Source: Novosphingobium sp. (GTDB lineage: Bacteria; Pseudomonadota; Alphaproteobacteria; Sphingomonadales; Sphingomonadaceae). From it: a stretch of 54,055 bases of DNA. The stretch spans positions 1-54,055 of the forward strand of contig NZ_JAHEBV010000011.1 in NCBI RefSeq assembly GCF_024642085.1, given 5' to 3'. The position numbers and the translations under genes are program-made. The notes under the pieces are model-generated. The model was not told the DNA's origin. It did no database searches and saw nothing but the letters and a program-made list of their open reading frames with translations. How positions within the stretch are numbered: position 1 is the first letter of the stretch; each line of letters starts with the position of its first letter. Below, piece by piece: positions 8,183 to 18,100 of the stretch.

Positions 8183-8204
8183 TTGTCACCATGCTGTCAG
8201 TGCA
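8183..8204 (+). promoter_or_regulatory. Candidate PhoB box (distal) upstream of pstS
   Basis: TTGTCACCATG followed directly by CTGTCAGTGCA: two half-sites with the TGTCA core spaced 11 bp apart, as PhoB dimers require. It lies about 75-97 bp upstream of the pstS ATG and 10 bp before the better-matching proximal box. Confidence 0.55.
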
Positions 8205-8214
8205 CCGACAGCCA

Positions 8215-8236
8215 TTGTCACGAAGTTGTCACGAAA
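8215..8236 (+). promoter_or_regulatory. Candidate PhoB box (proximal) upstream of pstS
   Basis: TTGTCACGAAG followed directly by TTGTCACGAAA: two almost perfect 11-bp direct repeats with the TGTCA core. This is the strongest PhoB-box-like sequence in the window and lies 43 bp upstream of the pstS start codon. Activation of the pst operon by PhoB under phosphate limitation is the well-established arrangement. Confidence 0.75.
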
Positions 8237-8279
8237 CCCAACCAGAGCGGCGGCAACATCCGCGAACGAGAGAATCGCC

Positions 8280-9323
8280 ATGACCAAGAAAATGCTGACT
8301 TTTGCCACCGTCATTTCCGCCTCCGCGCTGCTTGCAGCTTGCGGCGGTGCGCAAAGCTCGTCACGTGATCAAATCCGCGCCGTTGGTTCGTCGACGGTTT
8401 ATCCGTTCGCCAAGGCAGTTGCCGATTCGCTGGCAAAGTCGAACGCCGCGATCAAGTCACCGATCATCGAATCGACCGGAACGGGCGCAGGCATGAAGCT
8501 GTTTTGTGCTGGCGTTGGCGTTGCCTTCCCCGATATTGAGAACGCATCTCGGCGAATGAAGAAATCCGAGTACGAAGACTGTGCGAAGAACGGCGTCGAA
8601 AAGATTGCAGAAGTGCAGGTCGGCCTGGATGGTGTGGCTTTTGCTGAATCCAAAGGCGGCCTGGGTATCAAATTGACGCCTGAAGACGTCTACAAAGCGC
8701 TGGCCGCAAACCCTTACGGCAAGGCCAACACCACCAAAACCTGGAAGGATGTCAACCCGGCATATCCGGCCGAACCGATCCTGGTTTATGGCCCGCCCAG
8801 CACCTCGGGCACACGCGATGCGCTCAAGGAACTGATCCTGACCAAGGGCTGCGACGCCAATGCCGAAATGAAAGCGCTTAAAGACAGCGACAAGGACAAG
8901 CACGACAAGGTTTGCACCGAAGTGCGTAATGACGGGGCCTATGTCGATTCGGGCGAAAACGACAATCTGATCGTTCAGAAGCTGGAAGCCAATCCCAAGG
9001 CAATCGGCATCTTCGGATTCTCTTACCTCGAGGAAAACGCCGACAAGCTGATGGGCCTGACAATGAACGGAATAACGCCGACTTATGCTTCGATTTCAGA
9101 TTTCAGCTATCCTGGCGCGCGTCCGCTCTACATCTACGTCAAGGTAGCACACTTGGATGCGATCAAGGGCCTGAAGGAGTTTGTAGCCGAGTGGGCCAAG
9201 AGCTGGGGCAAAGACGGCCTGCTGGCAAAGCAGGGCATGGTCGTTGCACCGGACGCCGTGCTTGCCAAAAGCGCTACGACTGCAAGCGATTTCACACTGC
9301 TCGATCCCGCTGAACTGAAGTAA
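8280..9323 (+). CDS. pstS: Phosphate ABC transporter substrate-binding protein PstS
   Basis: A periplasmic phosphate-binding lipoprotein of 347 residues. The N-terminus MTKKMLTFATVISASALLAAC has a lipobox with the lipidated cysteine at residue 21. Phosphate-binding loops are visible as VGSSTVYPF, ESTGTGAGMK and PPSTSGTRDALKEL. I chose the ATG at 8280, which has a GAGAG-like ribosome site before it. The longer open frame from 8226 would translate through the proximal PhoB box and bury the signal peptide. It is the first gene of pstSCAB-phoU-phoB and is preceded by two PhoB-box-like sites. Confidence 0.95.
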   Translation: MTKKMLTFATVISASALLAACGGAQSSSRDQIRAVGSSTVYPFAKAVADSLAKSNAAIKSPIIESTGTGAGMKLFCAGVGVAFPDIENASRRMKKSEYEDCAKNGVEKIAEVQVGLDGVAFAESKGGLGIKLTPEDVYKALAANPYGKANTTKTWKDVNPAYPAEPILVYGPPSTSGTRDALKELILTKGCDANAEMKALKDSDKDKHDKVCTEVRNDGAYVDSGENDNLIVQKLEANPKAIGIFGFSYLEENADKLMGLTMNGITPTYASISDFSYPGARPLYIYVKVAHLDAIKGLKEFVAEWAKSWGKDGLLAKQGMVVAPDAVLAKSATTASDFTLLDPAELK

Positions 9324-9363
9324 GAACCGCTCGAATCATCGAGCACAAGGTACCCAGCAAACG

Positions 9364-10755
9364 ATGTCGCCTGCCATTCCGATTCTGCTTGCCCTGGCGC
9401 TGGGGCTAATCGGGTGGCTGGCGGCACGCTCGCGCGCATGGTCCATGCGAAAGGCCGTCCGTGTTGAGGGTGGCGAACTGCATTCTCTTCCGCACTACCA
9501 TGGCTGGTACGTAGCCTTATGGACGCTAGTTCCGGCTCTGCTGTTTGCCGTCGCTTGGGACGCGTTGAGTCCTGGTCTGGTCTTGCAGCAGGTGTTGGCC
9601 AATCCCGCCGCAGCAACGTTGCCGGCTTTCGGGATCCAGCGGGATTCAATCCTGGCTGAGGCTCAGGCCATCGCGAGCGGGTCGGCAACCGCAGGTTTTC
9701 AGCAAGGCAGCGCCTTACTGGTTGAGCCATTTCGCGCTGCGCTGAAGCATTTTTCGGTCATCGGTCTGGTAGCGACCCTGGCAATCGGCTTTGCGGGGGG
9801 CGCGTACGCCTTTGTGCGCTTGCGTCCCGATTTCACTGCTCGCACTCGGGTCGAACGCGCTGTGATGATGGGGCTGCTCGGCGCATCACTGGTCGCGATC
9901 CTCACCACCTTTGGAATTCTCGCTTCACTGATTTTTGAAACTGCGCGCTTCTTCAACGTTGTGAACCCGGTGGACTTCCTGTTCGGCACCCATTGGGGGC
10001 CCGATCCTATGTCCGATCCCGCGTCGGTGCGCGGCGATACCTACGGCGCGGTGCCGCTGTTCTGGGGAACCATCTTCATAGGAGCGATCATCGCTATGGC
10101 GGTGGCCATCCCGCTTGGCTTGATGAGCGCTATTTTCCTGACGCAGTACGCATCGCCGCTTCTGCGCAAATGGATGAAGCCTCTGCTTGAAATACTCGCC
10201 GGCGTGCCCACCGTCGTTTACGGTTATTTTGCCGCACTGACCGTGGCCCCGTTCATTCGCGATTTCGGGCACATGATCGGGGTATCGAGCGCGTCGAGTG
10301 AAAGTGCGCTTGCCGCCGGGCTGGTAATGGGAATCATGATCATTCCCTTCGTCTCCTCAATGGCAGACGATTCAATCGCCGCGGTCCCCCAGGCCATGCG
10401 CGACGGCAGCCTGGCCATGGGCGCAACGAAATCCGAGACGATCAAACGGGTACTTATCCCGGCCGCTCTGCCGGGTATTGTAGCGGGTGTGATGCTGGCG
10501 GTCAGCAGGGCTATCGGGGAAACCATGATTGTCGTCATGGCGGCCGGTGCCGCCGCGCGCCTTACCGCCAATCCATTTGAATCAATGACCACGGTGACCT
10601 TCCAGATTGTCGCCATGCTGACAGGAGAGGGAAGCTTCGATCACCCCGCTACCTTGTCGGCCTTCGCGCTAGGCATGGTGCTGTTCCTGGTTACTCTTGC
10701 GCTCAATTACATAGCTTTGCGCGTGGTGAAGCGCTTCAGGGAAGCTTATGAGTAA
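9364..10755 (+). CDS. pstC: Phosphate ABC transporter permease PstC
   Basis: An inner-membrane permease of 463 residues. It has the long N-terminal extension with two or three hydrophobic segments seen in alphaproteobacterial PstC, then a six-helix permease core starting near the FWGTIFIGAIIAMAVAIPLG segment. The EAA-type coupling loop is DGSLAMGATKSETIKRVLIPAALPGI. PstC pairs with PstA to form the channel for phosphate import powered by PstB. It starts 40 bp after pstS, and its 3' end overlaps the start of pstA by 8 bp, so the two permeases are probably translated together. Confidence 0.95.
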   Translation: MSPAIPILLALALGLIGWLAARSRAWSMRKAVRVEGGELHSLPHYHGWYVALWTLVPALLFAVAWDALSPGLVLQQVLANPAAATLPAFGIQRDSILAEAQAIASGSATAGFQQGSALLVEPFRAALKHFSVIGLVATLAIGFAGGAYAFVRLRPDFTARTRVERAVMMGLLGASLVAILTTFGILASLIFETARFFNVVNPVDFLFGTHWGPDPMSDPASVRGDTYGAVPLFWGTIFIGAIIAMAVAIPLGLMSAIFLTQYASPLLRKWMKPLLEILAGVPTVVYGYFAALTVAPFIRDFGHMIGVSSASSESALAAGLVMGIMIIPFVSSMADDSIAAVPQAMRDGSLAMGATKSETIKRVLIPAALPGIVAGVMLAVSRAIGETMIVVMAAGAAARLTANPFESMTTVTFQIVAMLTGEGSFDHPATLSAFALGMVLFLVTLALNYIALRVVKRFREAYE

Positions 10756-11998
10756 ATTTGAGAGCCAGCCGCGCGATGAACGCATTGAGCGCTTGCTTAA
10801 ACGCCGTTATGCGGCTGAACGGCGATTCAAAGCGCTTGGCTTCGGTGCCGTGTTTTTTTCCGGCCTCGTCCTCGCCTTTTTGCTTTTCACGATGACATCC
10901 AATGCACTCGGCGGTTTCAAGCGCGCCGAACTTCGCTTTCCCATCGACTTCACGTCCGGTGTTTTGAGTATTGATCCAGCGCAGCTTCAGGGGACGGGCG
11001 CGATGCAGGCGCTGGACGGGGCTGGACTGAAAGACGTTGTCGCTTTCGCCGCTGTCAACGGTCTTGGTGAAGCAGGCGCTGCGCAGGTTCAAGACGGAGC
11101 ATGGCGTGAAGTGGCAAAGGCTTTGATCGCCGATCCCAGCAAATTGTCGGGTACGCTGAATGTTTCAATCCCTGCATCCGATGATCTTGCCTCGGCTTTG
11201 CGAGGTGATGGCCAAGCACAATTGCGCGGCCTGGCCGATTCGCTTGGCAAGCAAGGCAAGCTTGTTAATGCGATCGACCTGGGGTTCCTGTCGCGCGGCG
11301 ATGCGACAGGCCCGCAGGATGTGGGCATCTGGGGAGCGCTCAAAGGATCGATGCTGACCATGCTGGTTACGCTGCTGCTGGCCTTTCCGATCGGCGTGTT
11401 GGCAGCCGTCTATCTTGAGGAATACGCCCCGAAGAACCGCTGGACCGACATTATCGAGGTTTCGATCAATAACCTCGCGGCCGTGCCGTCGATCATCTTC
11501 GGCTTGCTAGGGCTCGCCGTATTTCTGGCGATCTTCCCCAATTACCGGTCGGCGCCGCTGATTGGCGGCATGACTCTCGCGCTTATGACAATGCCGGTTA
11601 TCGTCATTTCCGGACGCAACGCAATCAAGGCTGTCCCGCCGTCGATCCGCGATGCTGCGCTTGCCGTCGGGGCCAGCCGCGTCCAGACCGTCTTTCATCA
11701 CGTCCTGCCACTGGCCCTACCGGGAATCCTGACTGGCACCATCATTGGAATGGCCCGCGCATTGGGTGAAACAGCACCACTGCTGATGATCGGGATGCGC
11801 GCTTTCGTTGCCACCCCGCCCGATGGTGTAACCTCGCCCGCAACGGTGCTCCCGGTTCAGATTTTCCTCTGGTCGGACGAAATCGACCGCGGTTTTGTCG
11901 AACGCACTTCTGCCGCGATCATCGTCCTGCTTCTGTTCCTCCTGGTGATGAACGGCCTCGCCATCTACCTTCGCAACCGCTTTGAGAAACGCTGGTAA
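10748..11998 (+). CDS. pstA: Phosphate ABC transporter permease PstA
   Basis: The second permease subunit, 416 residues. The first 200 residues form a DUF3333-like region: a short cytosolic part, one membrane segment ([19 protein letters not shown]) and a periplasmic domain. The binding-protein-dependent permease core follows from about residue 200 ([24 protein letters not shown]). The coupling loop reads [26 protein letters not shown]. Its ATG lies inside the end of pstC, and its stop overlaps the pstB start by one base, so translation of C, A and B is tightly linked. Confidence 0.95.
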   Translation: MSKFESQPRDERIERLLKRRYAAERRFKALGFGAVFFSGLVLAFLLFTMTSNALGGFKRAELRFPIDFTSGVLSIDPAQLQGTGAMQALDGAGLKDVVAFAAVNGLGEAGAAQVQDGAWREVAKALIADPSKLSGTLNVSIPASDDLASALRGDGQAQLRGLADSLGKQGKLVNAIDLGFLSRGDATGPQDVGIWGALKGSMLTMLVTLLLAFPIGVLAAVYLEEYAPKNRWTDIIEVSINNLAAVPSIIFGLLGLAVFLAIFPNYRSAPLIGGMTLALMTMPVIVISGRNAIKAVPPSIRDAALAVGASRVQTVFHHVLPLALPGILTGTIIGMARALGETAPLLMIGMRAFVATPPDGVTSPATVLPVQIFLWSDEIDRGFVERTSAAIIVLLLFLLVMNGLAIYLRNRFEKRW

Positions 11999-12783
11999 TG
12001 ACCACACTTCATTCCCTTGATACCGCTGATGCGAAGATCACGGCGCGAAATGTCTCAGTCTATTACGGGGACAAACGCGCCATTGATGACGTTTCGATCG
12101 ACATCAGCCCTAAATATGTCACCTCGTTCATCGGGCCTTCCGGATGCGGCAAGTCAACGTTTCTGCGCACCCTAAACAGGATGAATGACACGATTGCAGG
12201 CGCGCGCGTTGAAGGAGACATCGCGCTTGACGGGATCGACATCTACAAATCGAGCATGGACGTGGTGCAACTGCGCGCACGCGTAGGCATGGTATTTCAA
12301 AAGCCCAATCCGTTCCCCAAATCTATCTTCGAAAACGTCGCTTATGGTCCACGTATCCATGGCCTAAGCGCTAGCAAGACCGAGTTGGAGGAGATTGTTG
12401 AGCGCTCGCTTCGCCGCGCCGGCCTTTGGGAAGAAGTGAAGGACCGTCTGAGTGACAGCGGTACCGCGCTTTCGGGCGGGCAGCAGCAGCGACTGTGCAT
12501 TGCTCGGGCAATTGCAGTCGAACCCGAAGTAATCCTGATGGATGAGCCCTGCTCCGCTCTGGATCCGATCGCGACGGCACGGATCGAGGAACTGATTGAC
12601 GAACTGCGCGGAAACTACGCCATTGTGATCGTCACCCACTCGATGCAGCAGGCCGCGCGCGTTTCGCAACGTACCGCCTTTTTCCACCTCGGCAGAATGG
12701 TGGAATATGGCAAGACGTCCGATATTTTCACCAACCCGCGTGAAGAACGGACCAAGGATTATATTACCGGAAGGTACGGGTAA
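11998..12783 (+). CDS. pstB: Phosphate ABC transporter ATP-binding protein PstB
   Basis: The ATPase of the Pst importer, 261 residues. The Walker A motif GPSGCGKST is at residues 46-54. The Q-loop region [21 protein letters not shown], the signature LSGGQQQRL, the Walker B VILMDEP and the H-loop VTHSMQQA are all intact. The KPNPFPKSI segment is typical of PstB rather than of other ABC ATPases. The ATG overlaps the pstA stop (TAATG). Besides transport, PstB contributes to signalling of phosphate status to PhoR through PhoU. Confidence 0.97.
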   Translation: MTTLHSLDTADAKITARNVSVYYGDKRAIDDVSIDISPKYVTSFIGPSGCGKSTFLRTLNRMNDTIAGARVEGDIALDGIDIYKSSMDVVQLRARVGMVFQKPNPFPKSIFENVAYGPRIHGLSASKTELEEIVERSLRRAGLWEEVKDRLSDSGTALSGGQQQRLCIARAIAVEPEVILMDEPCSALDPIATARIEELIDELRGNYAIVIVTHSMQQAARVSQRTAFFHLGRMVEYGKTSDIFTNPREERTKDYITGRYG

Positions 12784-12784
12784 A

Positions 12785-13468
12785 ATGGCACACGAACACA
12801 CCGTCAAGGCCTTCGACGAGGACATCACCAAACTGCGCGGCCTGATTGCCGAAATGGGAGGTTTGGCCGAAGTCGCAATTGCTGAAGCAATGGAAGCTTT
12901 GGTCAAGGGCAACTCCGAACTAGCGCGTGAAGTCGTTGCCCGCGACAAGCGGATCGATGCCCTCGAGGCTGAGGTTGATCGCCTCGCAGTTCGCACGATC
13001 GCGCTGCGCGCACCAATGGCTGACGATCTGCGTGAGGTAATTGCCGCACTCAAGATCGCGGGCGTCGTCGAACGTATTGGCGACTATGCCAAAAATATTG
13101 CGAAGAGCGCGGACAAGATCGAAAACCGGCGAAAGTTCGAACCGCTGACCCTGATCCCGACGATGGGCGACTTGGCTATTGCCATGGTCCATGATGTAAT
13201 GACCGCTTTTGCAGCGCGCGACCCCGTTCTGGCCGCCGAGGTTGTCGTCCGTGACGACAAGGTCGATGCATTTTACGAGAGCATATTTCGTAACTTCGTG
13301 ACCCATATGATGGAAAATCCGGCGACCATTTCCAGCATTGCCCAACTGCTGTTCGTTGCGCGCAATATTGAGAGGATCGGCGATCATGCCACCAACGTGG
13401 CCGAAATGGTCTATTACGCAGCAACCGGCAGCTATCTGACGGACAAGGAAGACAAGACGGGAGTGTGA
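12785..13468 (+). CDS. phoU: Phosphate signalling protein PhoU
   Basis: A helical protein of 227 residues made of two PhoU three-helix repeats. Each contains the metal-binding pattern of the family, seen as ERIGDYAKNIAKS in the first repeat and ERIGDHATNVAEM in the second. PhoU represses PhoR activity when phosphate is plentiful and affects Pst transport. The ATG at 12785 lies one base after the pstB stop. The longer frame that begins inside pstB is rejected because the family starts at MAHEHTVKAFDED. Its stop overlaps the GTG start of phoB. Confidence 0.96.
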   Translation: MAHEHTVKAFDEDITKLRGLIAEMGGLAEVAIAEAMEALVKGNSELAREVVARDKRIDALEAEVDRLAVRTIALRAPMADDLREVIAALKIAGVVERIGDYAKNIAKSADKIENRRKFEPLTLIPTMGDLAIAMVHDVMTAFAARDPVLAAEVVVRDDKVDAFYESIFRNFVTHMMENPATISSIAQLLFVARNIERIGDHATNVAEMVYYAATGSYLTDKEDKTGV

Positions 13469-14163
13469 TCGCCGTGCCCGCGCCGCGTTTGCTGCTGGTA
13501 GAAGATGACCCGGCTTTGGCTGAGCTGCTAGAGTTCCGCTTTACCGCAGAGGGCTATAGCGTGACTGCAACCGCAGACGGCGACGAAGCGCTGCTTCTTG
13601 CAGTTGAAGAAGCTCCGGATCTGGTGGTGCTCGACTGGATGATCGAAGGAACCAGCGGTATCGAAGTTTGTCGCCGTTTGCGCCGCGAAAAATCAACCGC
13701 CCACGTTCCCATCGTGATGCTGACCGCGCGCGGGGCCGAGGATGACAAGATCCGCGGTCTTGATACCGGCGCCGATGACTATGTTACCAAGCCCTTCTCA
13801 CCGCGCGAGTTGATCGCGCGCGTCAATGCGATCATGCGCCGTATTCGGCCAGCTCTGGCCGGCGAGACTTTGGAAGTCGGTGACCTTGCGCTTGATGCGA
13901 CCGCTCACAAGGTCACGCGTAAGGGACAGGTGGTCGCCCTGGGACCGACCGAGTTCCGCCTGCTGAAGTTCTTCATGGAGCACCCCGGGAGGGTATTTAG
14001 CCGAGGGCAGCTGCTCGATGCCGTATGGGGTACGGACAGCGACATCGAACTGCGCACTGTTGATGTCCACATTCGCCGTCTGCGCAAGGGCATAGAACTT
14101 GCCGGGTCTGCTGATCCGGTCCGCACAGTGCGGTCGGCCGGGTACTCTCTCGAAGCCATCTAA
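13465..14163 (+). CDS. phoB: Phosphate regulon response regulator PhoB
   Basis: An OmpR/PhoB-type response regulator of 232 residues. The receiver domain has the acidic pocket VEDD, the phosphoacceptor aspartate at D57 (VVLDWM) and the lysine in TKPF. A winged-helix DNA-binding domain follows, with EFRLLKFFMEHPGRVFSRGQLLDAVWG and a recognition helix in RTVDVHIRRLRKGI. Translation probably starts at the GTG at 13465, which overlaps the phoU stop by 4 bases. PhoB activates Pho genes by binding tandem 11-bp sites like those in front of pstS. Its sensor phoR lies 6 kb upstream, on the far side of the pst genes. Confidence 0.95.
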   Translation: MIAVPAPRLLLVEDDPALAELLEFRFTAEGYSVTATADGDEALLLAVEEAPDLVVLDWMIEGTSGIEVCRRLRREKSTAHVPIVMLTARGAEDDKIRGLDTGADDYVTKPFSPRELIARVNAIMRRIRPALAGETLEVGDLALDATAHKVTRKGQVVALGPTEFRLLKFFMEHPGRVFSRGQLLDAVWGTDSDIELRTVDVHIRRLRKGIELAGSADPVRTVRSAGYSLEAI

Positions 14164-14166
14164 GCG

Positions 14167-15054
14167 CTATTTTCGCGGCGGTATCAGCGTGTTCAGCCAG
14201 CGAATGACATGGACTTGCAAGTCAATCCGCCTGTCAGACCAGCTGTGATCAGTTGGCGCATGGTAAGCCGTAACCTTGGTGCCCCCTATAGCGTGGATAG
14301 CTTTTACCAGATCATCGGTATGTCCGGCCAGACCGTCGTCCGACGTCAGGGCCAGAACTGGCTTATTCTTCAGCGACGCTGCTCCGCTACGAAAATCAAA
14401 CCATGTCGGGGCCGCGATCAGTTCATCAGCCATCCGCTCGGGGCTGGTATCAGCAAGGGTTTCTGCGTTTCCTGCTGATTCTTTGATCAGCTCTTCACGT
14501 GGCAACATTTTCAGAATGCCCATGTTGCCGGCAGAAATTAGCCCTGCACCCAGAAGGCGGGGATCGCGAGCGCCGACCGTGGCGCTGACCCATCCGCCCA
14601 TACTATGTCCGATGATGGCGATTTTGGACGGGTCAACGCCAAGTTTGGCGGCGTTGGCGGGATTGCGCAGGTAGGCAATGACCGCTTGGGCATCTTCAGG
14701 GTTATGGGCAAAGCGGAAGCTGCCAGGGCTGCCCCACGACCCGCGATAATTGAACGTGATCGCGTTCCATCCGGCCCGGCGAACCGCCTGCGCCAGATCA
14801 AGGTTCTTCTCGTTACCCGGCCAGCCGTGGCAGATCACGATAGTCGGATGCGTTCCTTTGCCTGCAGGAAGATATGCCGCAGCGTTAATCTCGACCCCGC
14901 CGCTAGGCACGTGGAGCACTTCCATGCGCGCGGGATGCATCTTGTCCGGTGCAGGATCGGTATAAATGGCAAGAGGGACGGGCAAGGGTTTGGCGGCCAA
15001 TGGCCCGATGTTGCTTACCGCTGCAGCGATAATCAGCATTATGCGCTTTGCCAT
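14167..15054 (-). CDS. Exported alpha/beta hydrolase
   Basis: A serine hydrolase of 295 residues with a probable N-terminal signal peptide (hydrophobic IMLIIAAAVSNIGPLAA). The oxyanion region reads VICHGWPGNEKN, the nucleophile elbow is GHSMGG, an acid is likely in LALTSDDGLAG, and the histidine is likely in PTDHSWSDRR, so the triad is complete. It resembles dienelactone-hydrolase or S9-peptidase-like periplasmic hydrolases; the substrate is unknown. A clear GGGAGAA precedes the ATG. It converges on phoB with 3 bp between stops and is the last gene before the dnaE2 operon. Confidence 0.82.
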   Translation of the reverse strand: MAKRIMLIIAAAVSNIGPLAAKPLPVPLAIYTDPAPDKMHPARMEVLHVPSGGVEINAAAYLPAGKGTHPTIVICHGWPGNEKNLDLAQAVRRAGWNAITFNYRGSWGSPGSFRFAHNPEDAQAVIAYLRNPANAAKLGVDPSKIAIIGHSMGGWVSATVGARDPRLLGAGLISAGNMGILKMLPREELIKESAGNAETLADTSPERMADELIAAPTWFDFRSGAASLKNKPVLALTSDDGLAGHTDDLVKAIHAIGGTKVTAYHAPTDHSWSDRRIDLQVHVIRWLNTLIPPRK

Positions 15055-15103
15055 TATGTTCTCCCTGTTTGGTTCAGGCTAGCAGTGTCCTTGCTGCGCG
15101 CAA

Positions 15104-18100
15104 TCAATGAAAATCGCGCGAGGCCGGTATTATCCGGGCATCTCGCGGATGCCCGCCATGCCACGCGCAATCGCGGTTGGCGGCACCAGGCAACTCGAAA
15201 TCAGGGGCCTGAGCCCGCGATGGCAGGGGATTGTTGACGTGATCGGCGCGGGCGACCTGACTGTTCAGCAGATCGTCCGACAGGGCATGCAGGCTGACGG
15301 TTGCGTCGGTCAGGTGCTGGGCGATGACGTGGATCACCTCGTCGTCGTACTCCACCCGGCCGCGTACTTCCATCAGCCGCGCTCCCATGATCACCTTGCG
15401 CTGCTTTTCCATCAGATCGGGCCAGATCACCAGGTTCACTACTCCGGTTTCATCCTCCAGCGTGATGAAGCATACCCCTTTGGCGCTGCCGGGGCGCTGG
15501 CGGATAAGCACCACGCCAGCCACCTGGACCTGGCTGCGGTATTTCCGTTCGCGCAGCTCGCTCGCCCGAACAAACCCGCGCTCGGCCAAGCTGGCGCGCA
15601 GAAAGGCCACTGGGTGCGCTTTCAAGCTGAGCCGCTGGGTCTGGTAATCTGCCACCACTTCCTCGCTCAGCGGCATTTGCGGCAGACAAGTAACCCCGCG
15701 TTCAGGCCCCTCGTCGCGCGTTGCGGCAGCGGCAAACAGCGGCAGATCGGGGGCGGCAATCAAGCTGCGCGCATCCCACAGCGCCTGACGGCGGGTGAGC
15801 GCCAGCGATCCCAGGCAATCGGCGCTAGCCAAGCGTTCCACCAGTGCTGGTGAGAGTCCGGCGCGCTCCTTTAATTCGCGGATATTGCGGAACGGAATAC
15901 CGTCTGCCCGGACGGCGACGATGCGGGCGGCGGCAGCCTCGGGAAAGCCATCAACCTGGCGCATGCCCAAGCGCAGCGCGACGTGCTCTTTAGCGCCCTC
16001 CAGCGTGTTATCCCAATTACTGTGGTTGACATCTACCGGCAGTACCGTGACGCCATGTTCGCGCGCATCGCGCACAATCTGGGCGGGCGCATAGAAGCCC
16101 ATCGGCTGCGAATTGAGCAAGGCTGCCGCGAAAGCCGCGGGGAAATGGCACTTCAGCCACGACGAGACATAGACCAGCAAGGCGAAGCTGGCGGCATGGC
16201 TTTCCGGAAAGCCGTATTCGCCAAAGCCCTTGATCTGGTTGAAGCAGCGTTCGGCGAAGACCGGATCATAGCCGCGCGCGATCATTCGCCCGACCATCAT
16301 GTCCTGCAGTTCATCGACCATGCCGCGGCTGCGGAACGTGGCCATTGCCTTGCGCAGACGGTTGGCCTCAAGGCTGGAAAACTTGGCCGCATCTAGCGCA
16401 ATCTTCATCGCCTGTTCCTGGAAAATCGGCACACCCAACGTGCGTCCGAGGATGCTGGTCAGTTCATCCGGGGGTCCGTGCTCGGCGTCGGGGGCAGGAA
16501 TTTCTACCGGTTCAGCCCCGCGCCGCCGCTTGAGATAGGGGTGAACCATATCACCCTGGATCGGGCCGGGACGGACGATCGCCACCTCGATCACCAGATC
16601 GTAGAATTGACGCGGACGCAGACGCGGCAGCATGTTCATCTGGGCGCGGCTTTCGACCTGAAACACACCCAGCGAATCGCCTTTGCACAGCATGTCGTAG
16701 ACTGCAGGATCTTCACGCGGGACGTTCGCCAAGGTAATGTCCTGGCCGTGGTGTGCGCCCAGCAGGGTCAGACATTTGCGGATGCAGGTCAGCATTCCCA
16801 GCGCCAGGACATCGACCTTGAGGATACCTAGCGCGTCGATATCGTCCTTGTCCCATTCGATAAAAGTGCGATCGGGCATGGCCCCGTTCCCGATCGGCAC
16901 CGTCTCGGTCAGAAGGCCTTGGGTGAGGATAAAGCCGCCCACATGCTGAGACAAATGGCGCGGCATTCCAATCATTTGCTCGGTAAGCGCAAGAACCCGC
17001 CTGAGGTGCGGATCGGACAGGTCCATACCGGCTTCCTGCTCGACATGCGCTTCCTTGATCGAGCGTCCGTGTCCTCCCCAGACCGTGCGGGCGAGCGAGG
17101 ATGTCACGTCTTCCGACAGCCCCATTGCTTTGCCCACCTCGCGGATTGCCATGCGCGGGCGGTAGTGGATCACCGTGGCGCACAGGCCAGCGCGGTGACG
17201 GCCGTAACGGGCGTAGATGTACTGGATTACCTCCTCGCGCCGTTCGTGCTCGAAATCGACATCGATGTCGGGCGGCTCCTTGCGCTCCTCGGAGATGAAC
17301 CGGTCGAACAGCAAGGCATGGCGCGCGGGATCGACTGCGGTAATTTCCAGGCAGTAGCAGACCGCCGAATTAGCCGCCGAACCACGCCCCTGGCACAGGA
17401 TTGGTGGATCCTGATTTCTCGCAAAATCAATGATATCCTTGATAGTCAGAAAGTACCGTGCGAGGTCTAGTTTACCGATCAGCACCAACTCTTTATGCAA
17501 CGTATCGACGACGCTAGCGGGCACGCCCGAGGGATAGCGCCGGGCAGCGCCCTGCCAGGTCAGCCGGTCCAGCTGGTCCTGCGGCTTTAATCCGTCGGGG
17601 CAGGTTTCTTCCGGATATTCATAGCGCAGCTCCTCCAGGCTGAAGGTACATTCATCCGCAAGTTGCCGCGCCACAGCCAGCGCATGAGGCCAGCGGGCGA
17701 ACAGGCGAGCCATGGCTTGGGGCCCCTTGAGATGGCGTTCAGCGTTGGCTTGAAGCAGGTGGCCCGCTGCGGCGACCGTGGTCTTGTGACGGATGGCCGT
17801 CATCACATCATGCAACGGGCGGCGGTGCGGGGCATGATAAAGGACGCGGTTGGTGGCCATGATCGTCAGATCATGCGCCCTGGCCAGGGCATCAAGCCGC
17901 TCAATCCGGGCCAGATCATCACCGGAGTAGAGATAGGCGGCGGCCAGGTGGCGCAGCGTTGGCAGCTGCGCGGCAAGATCAGGAAGCAGCTGAGCAAAAG
18001 GGGCGGTGCGCAGATCATCCCCCCGCAGGCCGGAACTACGAAGCGGCACCACATTGCTTTGCGCGGCGATCTTGAAGGGCGCGTCGAGATCGTCTGGCGG

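Noticed and set aside
9320..9363. A short CTCGA...TCGAG hairpin between pstS and pstC as a terminator or attenuator.
   Set aside because: The stem is only 5 bp and has no T-run, so it is too weak to call.
15107..15853. A 248-codon plus-strand frame opposite the 3' end of dnaE2.
   Set aside because: It overlaps the conserved DnaE2 C-terminus and has no recognisable domain.
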